From contig JADIML010000073.1 in NCBI GenBank assembly GCA_017694765.1, positions 1 through 31,980 on the forward strand: 31,980 nt of DNA, read 5' to 3'. This stretch comes from Candidatus Scybalomonas excrementavium. GTDB lineage: Bacteria > Bacillota > Clostridia > Lachnospirales > Lachnospiraceae. A program made the translations under genes and the position numbers. The notes under the pieces were generated by a model. The model was not told the origin of the DNA and did no database searches. It saw only the letters and a list, made by a program, of their open reading frames with translations. Shown piece by piece: positions 7,864-16,779 of this stretch (position 1 is its first letter; every line of letters starts with the position of its first letter).

Positions 7864-9726
7864 ATGATCATTCGAAAAATAGGAATTGATGGGTTTGGAA
7901 AATTTCATAGGAATGGGTTTGAGTTTCAGCCAGGCATTAATCTCATTTATGGAGAAAATGAGGCTGGTAAAACAACGTTAGAGCAGTTTTTAATTGGAAT
8001 GCTTTATGATGTGGAAAAACTTAGAGGAAAAGGTGCAAAGCACGATGTATATAATCGCTATTATCCAGAATATGGTGGAAAATATGGTGGTATTATGGAA
8101 TTTGAATTAGAGGAAACAAAGTATCGTGTCCAAAGAACATTTCGAAGAGAACAAAAGGATATATCCCTTTACAACCTTATGACAGGAAAACAAATTCCAG
8201 TGAAAAAGGAGCTTTGTGATACATGTGATTTTATGACGAAGGAACAATTTATGCAGACTCTTTGTATGAACCCTGGACAGATTCGGACAGGAAATTATTT
8301 AAAAGAAGAGTTAAACCGTTATAGCCATAGACTTTCTTCTTCAGGAACAACGCAGTATGATGTAGAAGAAGCGATTCGTCAGCTTCTCATAAGAAAGAGA
8401 AGAAATCAAAAAAAGCAAGCCAAAGAACAAATGGTACAATTAAAAACAGGATTTTTAAAAGAAGAAGAGTTTAAAGAAAGAAAACAGCAATTACTTTTGG
8501 ATGAAAAACAGTTAGAGAAACAATTACAGTCTTATAAAGAAAAGCTAGTAGAAAAGCAAAAAGAGATTGAACAAGAAAGGCAGTATGTAAAAGAGCAAAA
8601 AGCAAAAGAAATTTTAGAGGAATATGAAGAAAAAAGAGTAAAAGAGCTAAAGTTAGCCAAAGAAAAATCTCAAGTAAAAACTTGGTTAGAAGAAGAGAAA
8701 GAAGATTCTTTAAAAGAAATACCACAAAAAATAGAAGAATCACAAGGCAAACTAGATGAGTGGTTAGCAGACGAAGAGGAAGAATTAACAGAAGATTTAG
8801 GACTTCCTATTTTAGCATTGGTGTGTTTTTTAGCAGGGTTTGCGGGCATTTGGAAGCAGTGGATATTCCCTGGAATTGGTATGATTTTAGTTGGATGTAT
8901 TGTGCTTGTTCTCTCGTTCTTACAAAAGAATCAAGATAAAAACTTGTCAGATGTAAGAAGTATGATACAATTAGAAGATAAGGAAAAAGAAGAAGTGTTT
9001 TTAGATGATAATCCTTATACGATGTTAAAACCAGAGTTTTTAGCAATGGAGGAGCATATAAAAAAAGAGTTAGAAGCGCTAGATTATGAAAGTGAGAGAG
9101 GGTTTTTATTAAAAAAAGAGGAAGCGATCATTCAAGCAAAGATTGTTGATTGTGAGAAAGCATTATTGGAGAACCAAGTAAAACAAGATACTCTTTTGGA
9201 AGAAGAGAGGAAAAATAGTCAAATGCGTTCCCAATACGAGGATTTAAAGCAAGAGATACAAAAAATAGAACATGATAATAAAGTGACAGATTTAGCAGTG
9301 AGTACATTGCGTGAATTATCAGCAAATATTTATCATGAATTTGGACATTCTTTTAATCAAGAGGTGTCTAAAATTATAGAGGCCATTACAGATGGTCGTT
9401 ATAGACAATTGATGATTGATGAACAAATGGGAATTCAAGTAGAACGGCAAGGTAGGTTTGTAGGCATCGAACAAATGAGTTTAGGGACTACAGAGCAGAT
9501 CTATTTCGCAATTCGTATGGCAGCTTCACATCTGTTCCCAAAAGGAGAAATTCTTCCAATTTTTATTGATGATATTTTTGGAAGTTTTGATGCGAAACGA
9601 CTTGGAAAGACACTGAAATTTTTAGCAGAGTGTGGAAACCAGCAAGTATTTGTATTTACTTGCAATCATCAAATTCGAGATATCTTGCTCAATCAGCGGA
9701 CAGACTTTTCCTATTTGGAATTGTAA
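7864..9726 (+). CDS. YhaN/SbcC-like AAA ATPase with membrane segments
   Basis: A 620-residue SMC-like ATPase. The Walker A motif GENEAGKTT is at residues 30-38. Two coiled-coil arms (about 175-290 and 370-470) flank a hydrophobic pair of membrane segments at about 312-352. The ABC signature SLGTTEQ begins at residue 539 and the Walker B IFIDDIFG lies near 566-573. Two membrane helices within the coiled coil are a feature of Bacillus YhaN rather than cytosolic SbcC, so the complex may act at the membrane. At 620 residues it is clearly shorter than the roughly 960 I recall for B. subtilis YhaN, implying short arms. It pairs with the preceding nuclease; the PBP gene follows after 20 bases. Confidence 0.88.
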   Translation: MIIRKIGIDGFGKFHRNGFEFQPGINLIYGENEAGKTTLEQFLIGMLYDVEKLRGKGAKHDVYNRYYPEYGGKYGGIMEFELEETKYRVQRTFRREQKDISLYNLMTGKQIPVKKELCDTCDFMTKEQFMQTLCMNPGQIRTGNYLKEELNRYSHRLSSSGTTQYDVEEAIRQLLIRKRRNQKKQAKEQMVQLKTGFLKEEEFKERKQQLLLDEKQLEKQLQSYKEKLVEKQKEIEQERQYVKEQKAKEILEEYEEKRVKELKLAKEKSQVKTWLEEEKEDSLKEIPQKIEESQGKLDEWLADEEEELTEDLGLPILALVCFLAGFAGIWKQWIFPGIGMILVGCIVLVLSFLQKNQDKNLSDVRSMIQLEDKEKEEVFLDDNPYTMLKPEFLAMEEHIKKELEALDYESERGFLLKKEEAIIQAKIVDCEKALLENQVKQDTLLEEERKNSQMRSQYEDLKQEIQKIEHDNKVTDLAVSTLRELSANIYHEFGHSFNQEVSKIIEAITDGRYRQLMIDEQMGIQVERQGRFVGIEQMSLGTTEQIYFAIRMAASHLFPKGEILPIFIDDIFGSFDAKRLGKTLKFLAECGNQQVFVFTCNHQIRDILLNQRTDFSYLEL

Positions 9727-9746
9727 AAAGACAATGAGGTGAAAGA

Positions 9747-12203
9747 ATGGCAGATAATAAAAAAAGACCAAAAACTACAACCAATTCTTCAAAAAAACAA
9801 GGAGCGGTGAAAAAGGGTACAAGTAGTGCAAACCAACATACAAGTAGTAAAAAATCATCTTCTAAGCAAAGTAAAGGCTCAAAAGCAAATAAAAAAGAGA
9901 AAAAGAAAAAAAGTTTATTTTGGAGAGTCATAAAGATTCAACTTCTTATTCTTTTCATTGCATTTTTGGCAATTGCTGGATTGTTTTATTTTCGATATGG
10001 ACAAAATATCATAGGTATGATAAAAGATGCAAAACAGGCAGTGGAAGAGTCTACTCCAGAGACATTTAAGGCAGCAGAAACAAGTCTTGTTTATGATACA
10101 AATAAAAAATTAATCAAAACAATTAAGAGTGAAAAAGAAGTTTATTATTTAGAATATAAAGATATTCCACAATATGCAATTGATGCTATGGTTTCTATTG
10201 AAGATAAGAAGTTTTATGAGCATCATGGAATTGATTTTAAAGCCAATGTAAGGGCTGTATTAGGTGTCCTATTCAAGAAGCCAGCTGGTGGTGGAAGTAC
10301 GATTACACAGCAGCTAAGTAGAAATGTATTTTTAACAACAAGTTTCTCTTATGAGCGTAAAATTAAAGAAATTGTAGTTGCGTATCATTTAGAGAAGAAA
10401 TATACAAAAGACCAAATTATGGAATTCTATTTAAATAATATCTATTTTGCCAATGGATATTATGGAATTCAGGCTGCAAGTAAAGGATATTTTAATAAAG
10501 ATGTCAATAAGTTATCACTCTCTCAAATAGCAACTCTTTGTGCAATTCCAAATAGTCCAAATATGTACAACCCAAGGGAAAATTTAGATAATACATTAGT
10601 ACGTCGAAATCGTATTTTAAAAAATATGTATGAAGATGGTGTGATTACAGAGAAACAATATAAAAAGGCAGTTGCTGAGAAAATTAAAATTAAAAACAAA
10701 AAATCAGCGGTTCATAATTATGTAGAAACCTTTATTTATGATAGTGCCATTAAGGCATTGATGAAAAAGGATGGATTTAAATTCCAATATGTTTTTCCAT
10801 CAACGAAAGAAAAAGAAACTTATAATGAGCGTTATAATGAAGTGTATGCTCGTTATCAGAAAAAGTTAAAAACGGCAGGATACCGTATTTACACTTCTAT
10901 TGATATGGAGAAACAAGAATTATTGCAAGAAGCCGTTAATGATGGACTTAGTATGTTTACAGATACCAATGAAGAAGGCATTTATGAAATGCAAAGTGGT
11001 GCAGTTAGCATTGATAATGATACAGGGCGTGTCGTTGCTATTGTTGGTGGAAGGACGCAAGATAATGTAAATGGATATACATTAAATCGTGGTTTCCAAA
11101 CATATCGTCAGCCAGGAAGTACCATTAAGCCACTAGTTGTTTATACACCTGCTTTTGAAAAACTTGGATATAATCCAGAATCTATTGTAAATGATAGTGA
11201 AATTGAAGATGGACCTAAAAATACAGGAGATTCATATCTTGGTAAAATTACACTTCGCGAAGCAGTAGAGCGTTCAAAAAACGTAGTAGCATGGAGAATT
11301 TATGAAGAGCTGACACCACAAGTTGGAGTTAATTATTTAAAAGAAATGGAGTTCTCGAAGTTGGCAGATGAAGATTTCCGTAATATGTCAACAAGTTTGG
11401 GAGGATTCCATACAGGAGTTAGCGTATTAGAAATGGCATCAGGTTTTGCGACTATTGAAAATGATGGTGTGTATCGAGAGCCTACTTGTATTGTAAAAAT
11501 ACAAGACTCTAGAGGAAAAACGATAGTATCTGATGCGATTCATACAAAATTAATTTATTCAGGAAATGCAGCTCGTATGATGACAGATGTATTAAAAGGT
11601 GTTTTCCAATCACATGGAACAGCAGCTTCTATTGGTGGGATTTATAATATGGATAGTGCTGGGAAAACAGGTACTACCAATGATAACCGAGATGGATGGT
11701 TCTGTGGATATACACCATACTATACAACAGCTGTATGGGTAGGATATGATCAGCCACGTTCTATTTATGATCTTTGGGGGTCTTCTTATCCAGCTAGAAT
11801 TTGGAAACAATATATGTCTAAAATACATGAAGGATTAGAAAGAAGAACCTTTGAACCATATATATCCAATGGTGTGAAAAATATGGTAGAACCAGATACA
11901 ACGGAAGAAGTAGTAGAAGAGCCAACAACAGAAGCAACAACGGAAGTTACAACAGAAGAAGTTACGACAGAGGTAACGACAGAAATAACAACAGAAGCGA
12001 CAGAAGTCACAACAGAAAATCAAAAACCAACGACAGAAGCGACGACAGAAAATCAAGAGCCAACAACAGAGGCAACGACAGAAAAGCAAGAACCAACAAC
12101 AGAAAAACCTGTGGAACAAGAGCCGCCTCAAGAAGAAGAACCAGATCAAGGAGATGGTGGTCAAGAGGAACAACCACCAGAGGAATCACAGGGAATAGAA
12201 TAG
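9747..12203 (+). CDS. Class A penicillin-binding protein (PBP1A-type)
   Basis: An 818-residue bifunctional peptidoglycan synthase. The cytoplasmic N-terminus (1-56) is very Lys/Ser/Thr-rich and is followed by one membrane helix (about 58-84). The glycosyltransferase 51 domain has the catalytic E152 in SIEDKKFYEHHGID and the GGGSTITQQL motif. The transpeptidase domain has S458-T-I-K461, S510-K-N512 and K640-T-G642, so both activities look intact. From about residue 715 the tail is a low-complexity Thr/Glu run with repeated TTEATTE and QEPTTE units, then Pro/Glu/Gln. This tail probably extends through the wall. Ribosome binding site GAGGTGA precedes the ATG. It lies 22 bases before motA. Confidence 0.95.
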   Translation: MADNKKRPKTTTNSSKKQGAVKKGTSSANQHTSSKKSSSKQSKGSKANKKEKKKKSLFWRVIKIQLLILFIAFLAIAGLFYFRYGQNIIGMIKDAKQAVEESTPETFKAAETSLVYDTNKKLIKTIKSEKEVYYLEYKDIPQYAIDAMVSIEDKKFYEHHGIDFKANVRAVLGVLFKKPAGGGSTITQQLSRNVFLTTSFSYERKIKEIVVAYHLEKKYTKDQIMEFYLNNIYFANGYYGIQAASKGYFNKDVNKLSLSQIATLCAIPNSPNMYNPRENLDNTLVRRNRILKNMYEDGVITEKQYKKAVAEKIKIKNKKSAVHNYVETFIYDSAIKALMKKDGFKFQYVFPSTKEKETYNERYNEVYARYQKKLKTAGYRIYTSIDMEKQELLQEAVNDGLSMFTDTNEEGIYEMQSGAVSIDNDTGRVVAIVGGRTQDNVNGYTLNRGFQTYRQPGSTIKPLVVYTPAFEKLGYNPESIVNDSEIEDGPKNTGDSYLGKITLREAVERSKNVVAWRIYEELTPQVGVNYLKEMEFSKLADEDFRNMSTSLGGFHTGVSVLEMASGFATIENDGVYREPTCIVKIQDSRGKTIVSDAIHTKLIYSGNAARMMTDVLKGVFQSHGTAASIGGIYNMDSAGKTGTTNDNRDGWFCGYTPYYTTAVWVGYDQPRSIYDLWGSSYPARIWKQYMSKIHEGLERRTFEPYISNGVKNMVEPDTTEEVVEEPTTEATTEVTTEEVTTEVTTEITTEATEVTTENQKPTTEATTENQEPTTEATTEKQEPTTEKPVEQEPPQEEEPDQGDGGQEEQPPEESQGIE

Positions 12204-12225
12204 AAAGAGTAGGAAGGAGAGATAT

Positions 12226-13032
12226 ATGGATTTTTCATTGATTATTGGTATTGTGTTAGGATTTGGGGCACTTTTATTTGGATTTTCTCATGAAGGAGGA
12301 AGTCTAGAATCTTTACAAGCAATTAGCTCTTTTATTATTGTATTTGGAGGAACAATAGGTGCCGTTATTGCATCTTTTCCGTTGCATGATGTTTTACAAG
12401 CAATTCGTGGAGTGATTGCAAGTTTTAAAGTTCCTCATTCTGGGACAACGGAACAAATTATTAATAAAATTTCTACGATTTCATCCGCATATCGAAAGGA
12501 TGGAGTCGTAGCACTTGATGCAGCATTACAAGATTCAGATCTTAATAAAGAAGAATATCTTCTACTAAAAGAGGGATTAATTTTAATTCAAGAAATGCTA
12601 GATCCAGAGGATATTCAATACGTATTAGATGCGGATATTCGTTCGTATAAGCAGAAAAAGATGACAGAAATTCGTGTATTTGAGAGTGCGGGTGGATTTT
12701 CCCCAACAATGGGAGTTATCGGTACAGTTATGAGCTTAGTTGTTGTTCTTGGTAATGGATTTGGCGATCCAGCAGAATTGGCAACTTCTATTTCCACTGC
12801 CTTTATTGCAACGTTATATGGTGTTGGATTTGCCAATGTTATTTATCTACCGATTGCAAATAAGTTAAAAGGTGTTATGAAGCGTAGTCTTGTGCAAAAA
12901 GAACTGATTGTAGATGGTGTATGCCTAATTTCAAAAGGTTCACTACCACGTACCATTGAAAATGAGCTTTCTTTATATCATCAAGCATTTCCAGATGGAC
13001 AAAAACGATATCGTAAAGGAATTGAAAACTAG
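12226..13032 (+). CDS. motA: Flagellar motor stator protein MotA
   Basis: A 268-residue inner-membrane proton-channel subunit with four predicted membrane segments: two in the first 55 residues and two at about 155-210. The large cytoplasmic loop between them carries charged residues for rotor contact. The conserved prolines are P160 in SPTMGVIGT and P209 in YLPIANKL, equivalents of the functionally important MotA prolines. The start has an excellent AGGAAGGAG ribosome binding site. motB follows after 12 bases. No other flagellar gene is in the window, so the stator is encoded apart from any main flagellar cluster. Confidence 0.95.
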   Translation: MDFSLIIGIVLGFGALLFGFSHEGGSLESLQAISSFIIVFGGTIGAVIASFPLHDVLQAIRGVIASFKVPHSGTTEQIINKISTISSAYRKDGVVALDAALQDSDLNKEEYLLLKEGLILIQEMLDPEDIQYVLDADIRSYKQKKMTEIRVFESAGGFSPTMGVIGTVMSLVVVLGNGFGDPAELATSISTAFIATLYGVGFANVIYLPIANKLKGVMKRSLVQKELIVDGVCLISKGSLPRTIENELSLYHQAFPDGQKRYRKGIEN

Positions 13033-13044
13033 GGGGGTGGAAGA

Positions 13045-13791
13045 TTGAGACGATCACATGAAGAGGAAGAAGAGAAGGAAGGCAAAAGCGAACGATGGTT
13101 GTTAACGTATTCCGATATGATTACATTGCTCTTAGCACTTTTTATTATCATGTATGGAATGAGTGCAGTCGATAGTACGAAAGTACAAAGTCTTTCTCAA
13201 GGATTAGAGGAAGCGTTGAATCCGTCAAAGGAGCATGTACAAAACCAGACATCAAAAGAAGAAGTCCCTTCTGGGAATGGAACGTCAAAACTAGATGAGA
13301 TGGTAGGCGAATTGGATGAGTATATTACGGATCATAACTTAGAATCTTCAGTTACGTTATCAAAGTCTGATGCTGGTGTGAGTATTCAGTTAAAAGATTC
13401 TATTTTATTTCATCCAAACACTGCAGAACTTTTACAGAAACAGGCGCCAATTCTTACAGAGATTTCTAATATTTTAAAATCTATTTATAAAACAGTGGAT
13501 CATGTGAGCATTATTGGAAATACAGCAGATCTTGGAAATCGTGATCATGCCAATGAGATCGATGCTTATGAGCTATCTTCAAAACGTGCTGTAGCTGTAT
13601 TATCTCTTCTTATGAAAAATGGAGTGAAACCAGATAAGTTAATTGTAGAAGGACATTCTCATTACAGTCCAATTGCAACGAATAAAACCCAAGAAGGACG
13701 TGCTAAAAATCGTCGTGTAGAAATTATGATTTATAATGATTCCATTAATGCTATGGCGTCAAAAGCAAAGGAAAATGAGAAAAAGCAATAA
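13045..13791 (+). CDS. motB: Flagellar motor stator protein MotB
   Basis: A 248-residue partner of MotA that anchors the stator to peptidoglycan. A charged N-terminus leads into a single membrane helix, YSDMITLLLALFIIMYG, with the proton-binding aspartate at D24. A linker (about 60-110) is followed by an OmpA/MotB peptidoglycan-binding domain ending in VEGHSHYSP and EGRAKNRRVEIMIY. The start is TTG at 13045; a GGGGGG ribosome binding site overlaps the motA stop 8 bases upstream, and no in-frame ATG exists before the membrane helix. The gene is followed directly by a bidirectional terminator. Confidence 0.95.
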   Translation: MRRSHEEEEEKEGKSERWLLTYSDMITLLLALFIIMYGMSAVDSTKVQSLSQGLEEALNPSKEHVQNQTSKEEVPSGNGTSKLDEMVGELDEYITDHNLESSVTLSKSDAGVSIQLKDSILFHPNTAELLQKQAPILTEISNILKSIYKTVDHVSIIGNTADLGNRDHANEIDAYELSSKRAVAVLSLLMKNGVKPDKLIVEGHSHYSPIATNKTQEGRAKNRRVEIMIYNDSINAMASKAKENEKKQ

Positions 13792-13792
13792 A

Positions 13793-13826
13793 AAAATAGG
13801 GCTACCAAATAGGTAGCTCTATTTTT
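13793..13826. terminator. Bidirectional terminator between motB and spoVG
   Basis: AAAATAGGGCTACC (to 13806) pairs with GGTAGCTCTATTTTT (13812-13826) with one mismatch, giving A- and T-runs at the ends so that it can serve both converging transcripts. It sits against both stop codons. Confidence 0.85.
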
Positions 13827-14105
13827 CTATTCTTCTGTCGATTCTGCCTCTAATAGAGCAGCTTCATATTGTTCTAAGATAAGTGCTTGAATTCGTTCTC
13901 TTGTATCAGAATTAATAGGATGTGCAATATCCCTATATTCCCCATCTACTGATTTACGGCTTGGCATAGCGATAAATAGCCCTTTTTCCCCTTCAATGAT
14001 TTTAATATCATGAACAACAAATTCATTATCCAGTGTAATCGATACGACTGCTTTCATTTTCCCTTCTTTTGTTACTTTTCTAATTCTTACATCTGTAATT
14101 TGCAT
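13827..14105 (-). CDS. spoVG: Septation / sporulation regulator SpoVG
   Basis: A 92-residue member of the SpoVG family, small nucleic-acid-binding proteins that affect sporulation, septation and gene expression. The MQITDVRIRKV start, the core VSITLDNEFVVHDIKIIEG and the block FIAMPSRKSVDGEYRDIAHPI are near-diagnostic. The length matches the family. A strong AGAAGGGGA ribosome binding site lies about 8 bases upstream of the ATG. It follows glgD by only 24 bases on the same strand with no terminator between them, so it is probably the last gene of a glgC-glgD-spoVG transcript. Confidence 0.96.
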   Translation of the reverse strand: MQITDVRIRKVTKEGKMKAVVSITLDNEFVVHDIKIIEGEKGLFIAMPSRKSVDGEYRDIAHPINSDTRERIQALILEQYEAALLEAESTEE

Positions 14106-14129
14106 AATTAACGTCCCCTTCTAGTCTTA

Positions 14130-15254
14130 TTAAAGAATATATCTTATATTTTTTTCTACTACTACTTTAATTCTACCATGCAATCCTTTATGAGTTGTAT
14201 TAGCACGAATCGTATCTCTACTTTCAACAATACAGTTTTCAATGTGACAGTTATCGCCAATATAAACATCATTTAAAATGATGGAATTTTTGATTGTACA
14301 GTTATTTCCTATGTAAACCTGTTTAAATAATACAGAATTTTCTATATTTCCATTAATAATACATCCACTTGATATTAAACTATTACTTACTTGACAGCCA
14401 ATATTATATTTTGCTGGTGGAAGATCATCTACTTTGGAATAAATATCTGGATACTGTTTAAAGAAGTAATCTCTTACATCTTTCTTTAAAAAGTCCATAT
14501 TTGTGTTGTAGTATGAGTCTACAGTAGAGATATTTTTCCAATAGGAATCTAGTTTATAAGCATAAATTTTCTTCACATCTTTATAGCGCATAATAACATC
14601 ATTTACAAAGCTATTTCGTCCCTCTTTGGCACAACACTCTAAAAGTTCAATTAGTTGACGTCTTCGAATCACGTAAATGCCACAAGAAATAGTATTTGTT
14701 TTTGGAACAAGAGGTTTTTCTTCAAATTCAATAATGCGATTATCATTTGCTAAGGTCGTGACACCAAAGCGGTTTAATTCATCTTCAGCTGGGCTTAAGT
14801 CTTTACAAACGACTGTAATATCAGCACCTTTTGCAATATGGTATTCTAATACTTTATTATAGTCTAACTTATAAATGCCATCACCAGGTGCGATAACAAC
14901 ATAAGGTTCATGACTACTTTTTAAGAAGTTGATATTTTGGTAAAGTGCATCTGCTGTTCCCTGATACCACATACTATTATCTGGAGTAATTGTTGGAGTA
15001 AAGACGAAAAGTCCACCTTGTTTTCTACCAAAATCCCACCATTTTGAAGAACTTAAATGTTCATTTAAAGAACGAGAATTGTACTGGGTAAATACAGCAA
15101 CTTTTTGAATATGGGAGTTGCTCATATTACTGAGTGCAAAATCAATACTTCGATAAGAACCACCGATTGGCATAGCTGCAATCGCTCTTTTTGAAGAAAG
15201 TTGCTCCATTTTTGTACTATTTCCACCTGCTAAAATAATTCCAATTGCTCTCAT
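14130..15254 (-). CDS. glgD: GlgD, regulatory subunit of ADP-glucose pyrophosphorylase
   Basis: A 374-residue nucleotidyltransferase-fold protein with a C-terminal left-handed beta-helix of hexapeptide repeats (from about residue 285). The nucleotide-binding motif is degenerate (AGGNSTKMEQL at 9-19 in place of the canonical GGxGxRLxxLT) and GDGIYKLDY replaces GDHIYxMDY. This fits the known role of Firmicutes GlgD as a weakly active or inactive partner that stimulates GlgC in glycogen synthesis. It overlaps glgC by four bases (ATGA), indicating coupled translation and equal dosage. Confidence 0.94.
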   Translation of the reverse strand: MRAIGIILAGGNSTKMEQLSSKRAIAAMPIGGSYRSIDFALSNMSNSHIQKVAVFTQYNSRSLNEHLSSSKWWDFGRKQGGLFVFTPTITPDNSMWYQGTADALYQNINFLKSSHEPYVVIAPGDGIYKLDYNKVLEYHIAKGADITVVCKDLSPAEDELNRFGVTTLANDNRIIEFEEKPLVPKTNTISCGIYVIRRRQLIELLECCAKEGRNSFVNDVIMRYKDVKKIYAYKLDSYWKNISTVDSYYNTNMDFLKKDVRDYFFKQYPDIYSKVDDLPPAKYNIGCQVSNSLISSGCIINGNIENSVLFKQVYIGNNCTIKNSIILNDVYIGDNCHIENCIVESRDTIRANTTHKGLHGRIKVVVEKNIRYIL

Positions 15255-16525
15255 GAAAGTTCACCTGCCTTTATTAATGTTTCTCCACTTGCTAGTTGTC
15301 CATTTTCATAGTCATTTGGAGTTGTAATTCCAAAAATGGCTGTATTTTTACCAATGGTAACATTAGCAGGTATGTAACTTCCTTCCCCTACTGTAACTAA
15401 GCCAAATGAATAAATATGTGGAGCTACGTGATTTTCCACTTCATCAAAAGCTCCAAGTACAGCATTATCACTGATTTCACAATTTTCAGCAATGATTGCT
15501 TTTTGAATCATTGTATTTTTTCCAATTTTCGTATAATTCATAATAATAGAATCTTTAATAACAGCACCTTCTTCAATGATAACCCCAGAGCCAATGATGG
15601 AATTATAGACTTCTCCATAAATTTCTGAACCTTCCCCAATAATACTACGTTCAACTTTACTTGTATTTGCGATATATTGGCCAGGAAGAATTTCACTTTT
15701 CGTGTAGATTTTCCAAAACTCTTCGTATAAATTAAATTCAGGAACTGTATCAATTAATTCCATGTTTGCTTCCCAATAAGAAGCAAGTGTTCCAACATCT
15801 TTCCAATATCCTCGGAATTCATATGCAACAATTTTCTTACCATTTTGATGACAATATGGAATAATGTGTTTTCCAAAGTCACAACCTGGCTGTTCAGAGA
15901 GATTAATAAGAGATTCTTTTAACACCTCCCAATTAAAAATATAGATTCCCATAGATGCTTTGTTACTTCTCGGATGCTCTGGTTTTTCTTCAAATTCTTG
16001 AATCGTTCCTTGTTCATCGGTAATGACCACACCAAAGCGACTTGCTTCTTCCATTGGAACTTCTATGGTAGCAATGGTAATCGCAGCTTTTGTAGCTTTA
16101 TGATGTTCTAACATCATTTCATAATCCATTTTATAAATATGGTCACCGGAAAGAATGAGTACATAGTCAGGGTGATAATACTCCATATATTCAAGATTTT
16201 GATAAATGGCATTTGCTGTACCACTGTACCATTCTTTATTTTCGGTTTTTTCATAAGGAGGTAAGACAGTAACCCCTCCAATATTTCTATCTAAATCCCA
16301 TGGAATACCAATTCCAATATGTTGATTTAATCTAAGGGGACGATATTGTGTTAAAACTCCAACCGTATCAATCCCAGAATTAATGCAGTTACTAAGAGGA
16401 AAGTCAATAATTTTATATTTTCCCCCAAAAGCAACAGCTGGTTTGGCAAGACGAGAAGTCAACACCCCAAGACGGCTGCCTTGTCCACCAGCTAAGAGCA
16501 TCGCAATCATTTCTTTCTTAATCAT
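15251..16525 (-). CDS. glgC: GlgC, glucose-1-phosphate adenylyltransferase
   Basis: A 424-residue catalytic subunit making ADP-glucose from ATP and glucose-1-phosphate, the committed step of glycogen synthesis. The intact motif AGGQGSRLGVLT lies at 12-23, with AKPAVAFGG nearby; SGDHIYKMDY carries the metal-binding aspartate, and a left-handed beta-helix occupies about 290-400. GAGGTGG lies 5-6 bases before the start. It heads the glgC-glgD-spoVG transcript from a good promoter at 16572-16600. No glgA, glgB or glgP is in the window. Confidence 0.96.
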   Translation of the reverse strand: MIKKEMIAMLLAGGQGSRLGVLTSRLAKPAVAFGGKYKIIDFPLSNCINSGIDTVGVLTQYRPLRLNQHIGIGIPWDLDRNIGGVTVLPPYEKTENKEWYSGTANAIYQNLEYMEYYHPDYVLILSGDHIYKMDYEMMLEHHKATKAAITIATIEVPMEEASRFGVVITDEQGTIQEFEEKPEHPRSNKASMGIYIFNWEVLKESLINLSEQPGCDFGKHIIPYCHQNGKKIVAYEFRGYWKDVGTLASYWEANMELIDTVPEFNLYEEFWKIYTKSEILPGQYIANTSKVERSIIGEGSEIYGEVYNSIIGSGVIIEEGAVIKDSIIMNYTKIGKNTMIQKAIIAENCEISDNAVLGAFDEVENHVAPHIYSFGLVTVGEGSYIPANVTIGKNTAIFGITTPNDYENGQLASGETLIKAGELS

Positions 16526-16571
16526 AGTACCACCTCTCTAAATTCTGTCACATAATTATATTTATGGAGAT

Positions 16572-16600
16572 ATTATACCACTTTTTATAGTAAATGTGAA
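16572..16600 (-). promoter_or_regulatory. Promoter of glgC-glgD-spoVG
   Basis: Read on the minus strand: TTCACA (16595-16600), a 17-base spacer and a perfect TATAAT (16572-16577), about 47 bases before the glgC start. Confidence 0.65.
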
Positions 16601-16693
16601 CAATATTTTGAAATTTTATAAATATTTTTAATTGTTTCTGTTTTTTCAGATAATTAATATCTGTATTCTTTTTAATAGGAAGAAATCGGTTTC

Positions 16694-16722
16694 TTGCTAT
16701 TTAAAAATAATTGATATATAAT
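16694..16722 (+). promoter_or_regulatory. Promoter of murC
   Basis: TTGCTA (16694-16699), a 17-base spacer and a perfect TATAAT (16717-16722), about 57 bases before the murC ATG. It is divergent from the glgC promoter in a 254-base AT-rich intergenic region with no gene. Confidence 0.65.
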
Positions 16723-16779
16723 AAAACGATAGAATGCATAAGCTAAAATGATTATATATTGAAGATTGGAAGGATCACT

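Noticed and set aside
11835..12173. 112-codon minus-strand frame rich in Cys, Phe and Leu
   Set aside because: It is the antisense reading of the repetitive Thr/Glu tail of the PBP gene; the composition follows from the ACA/GAA repeats.
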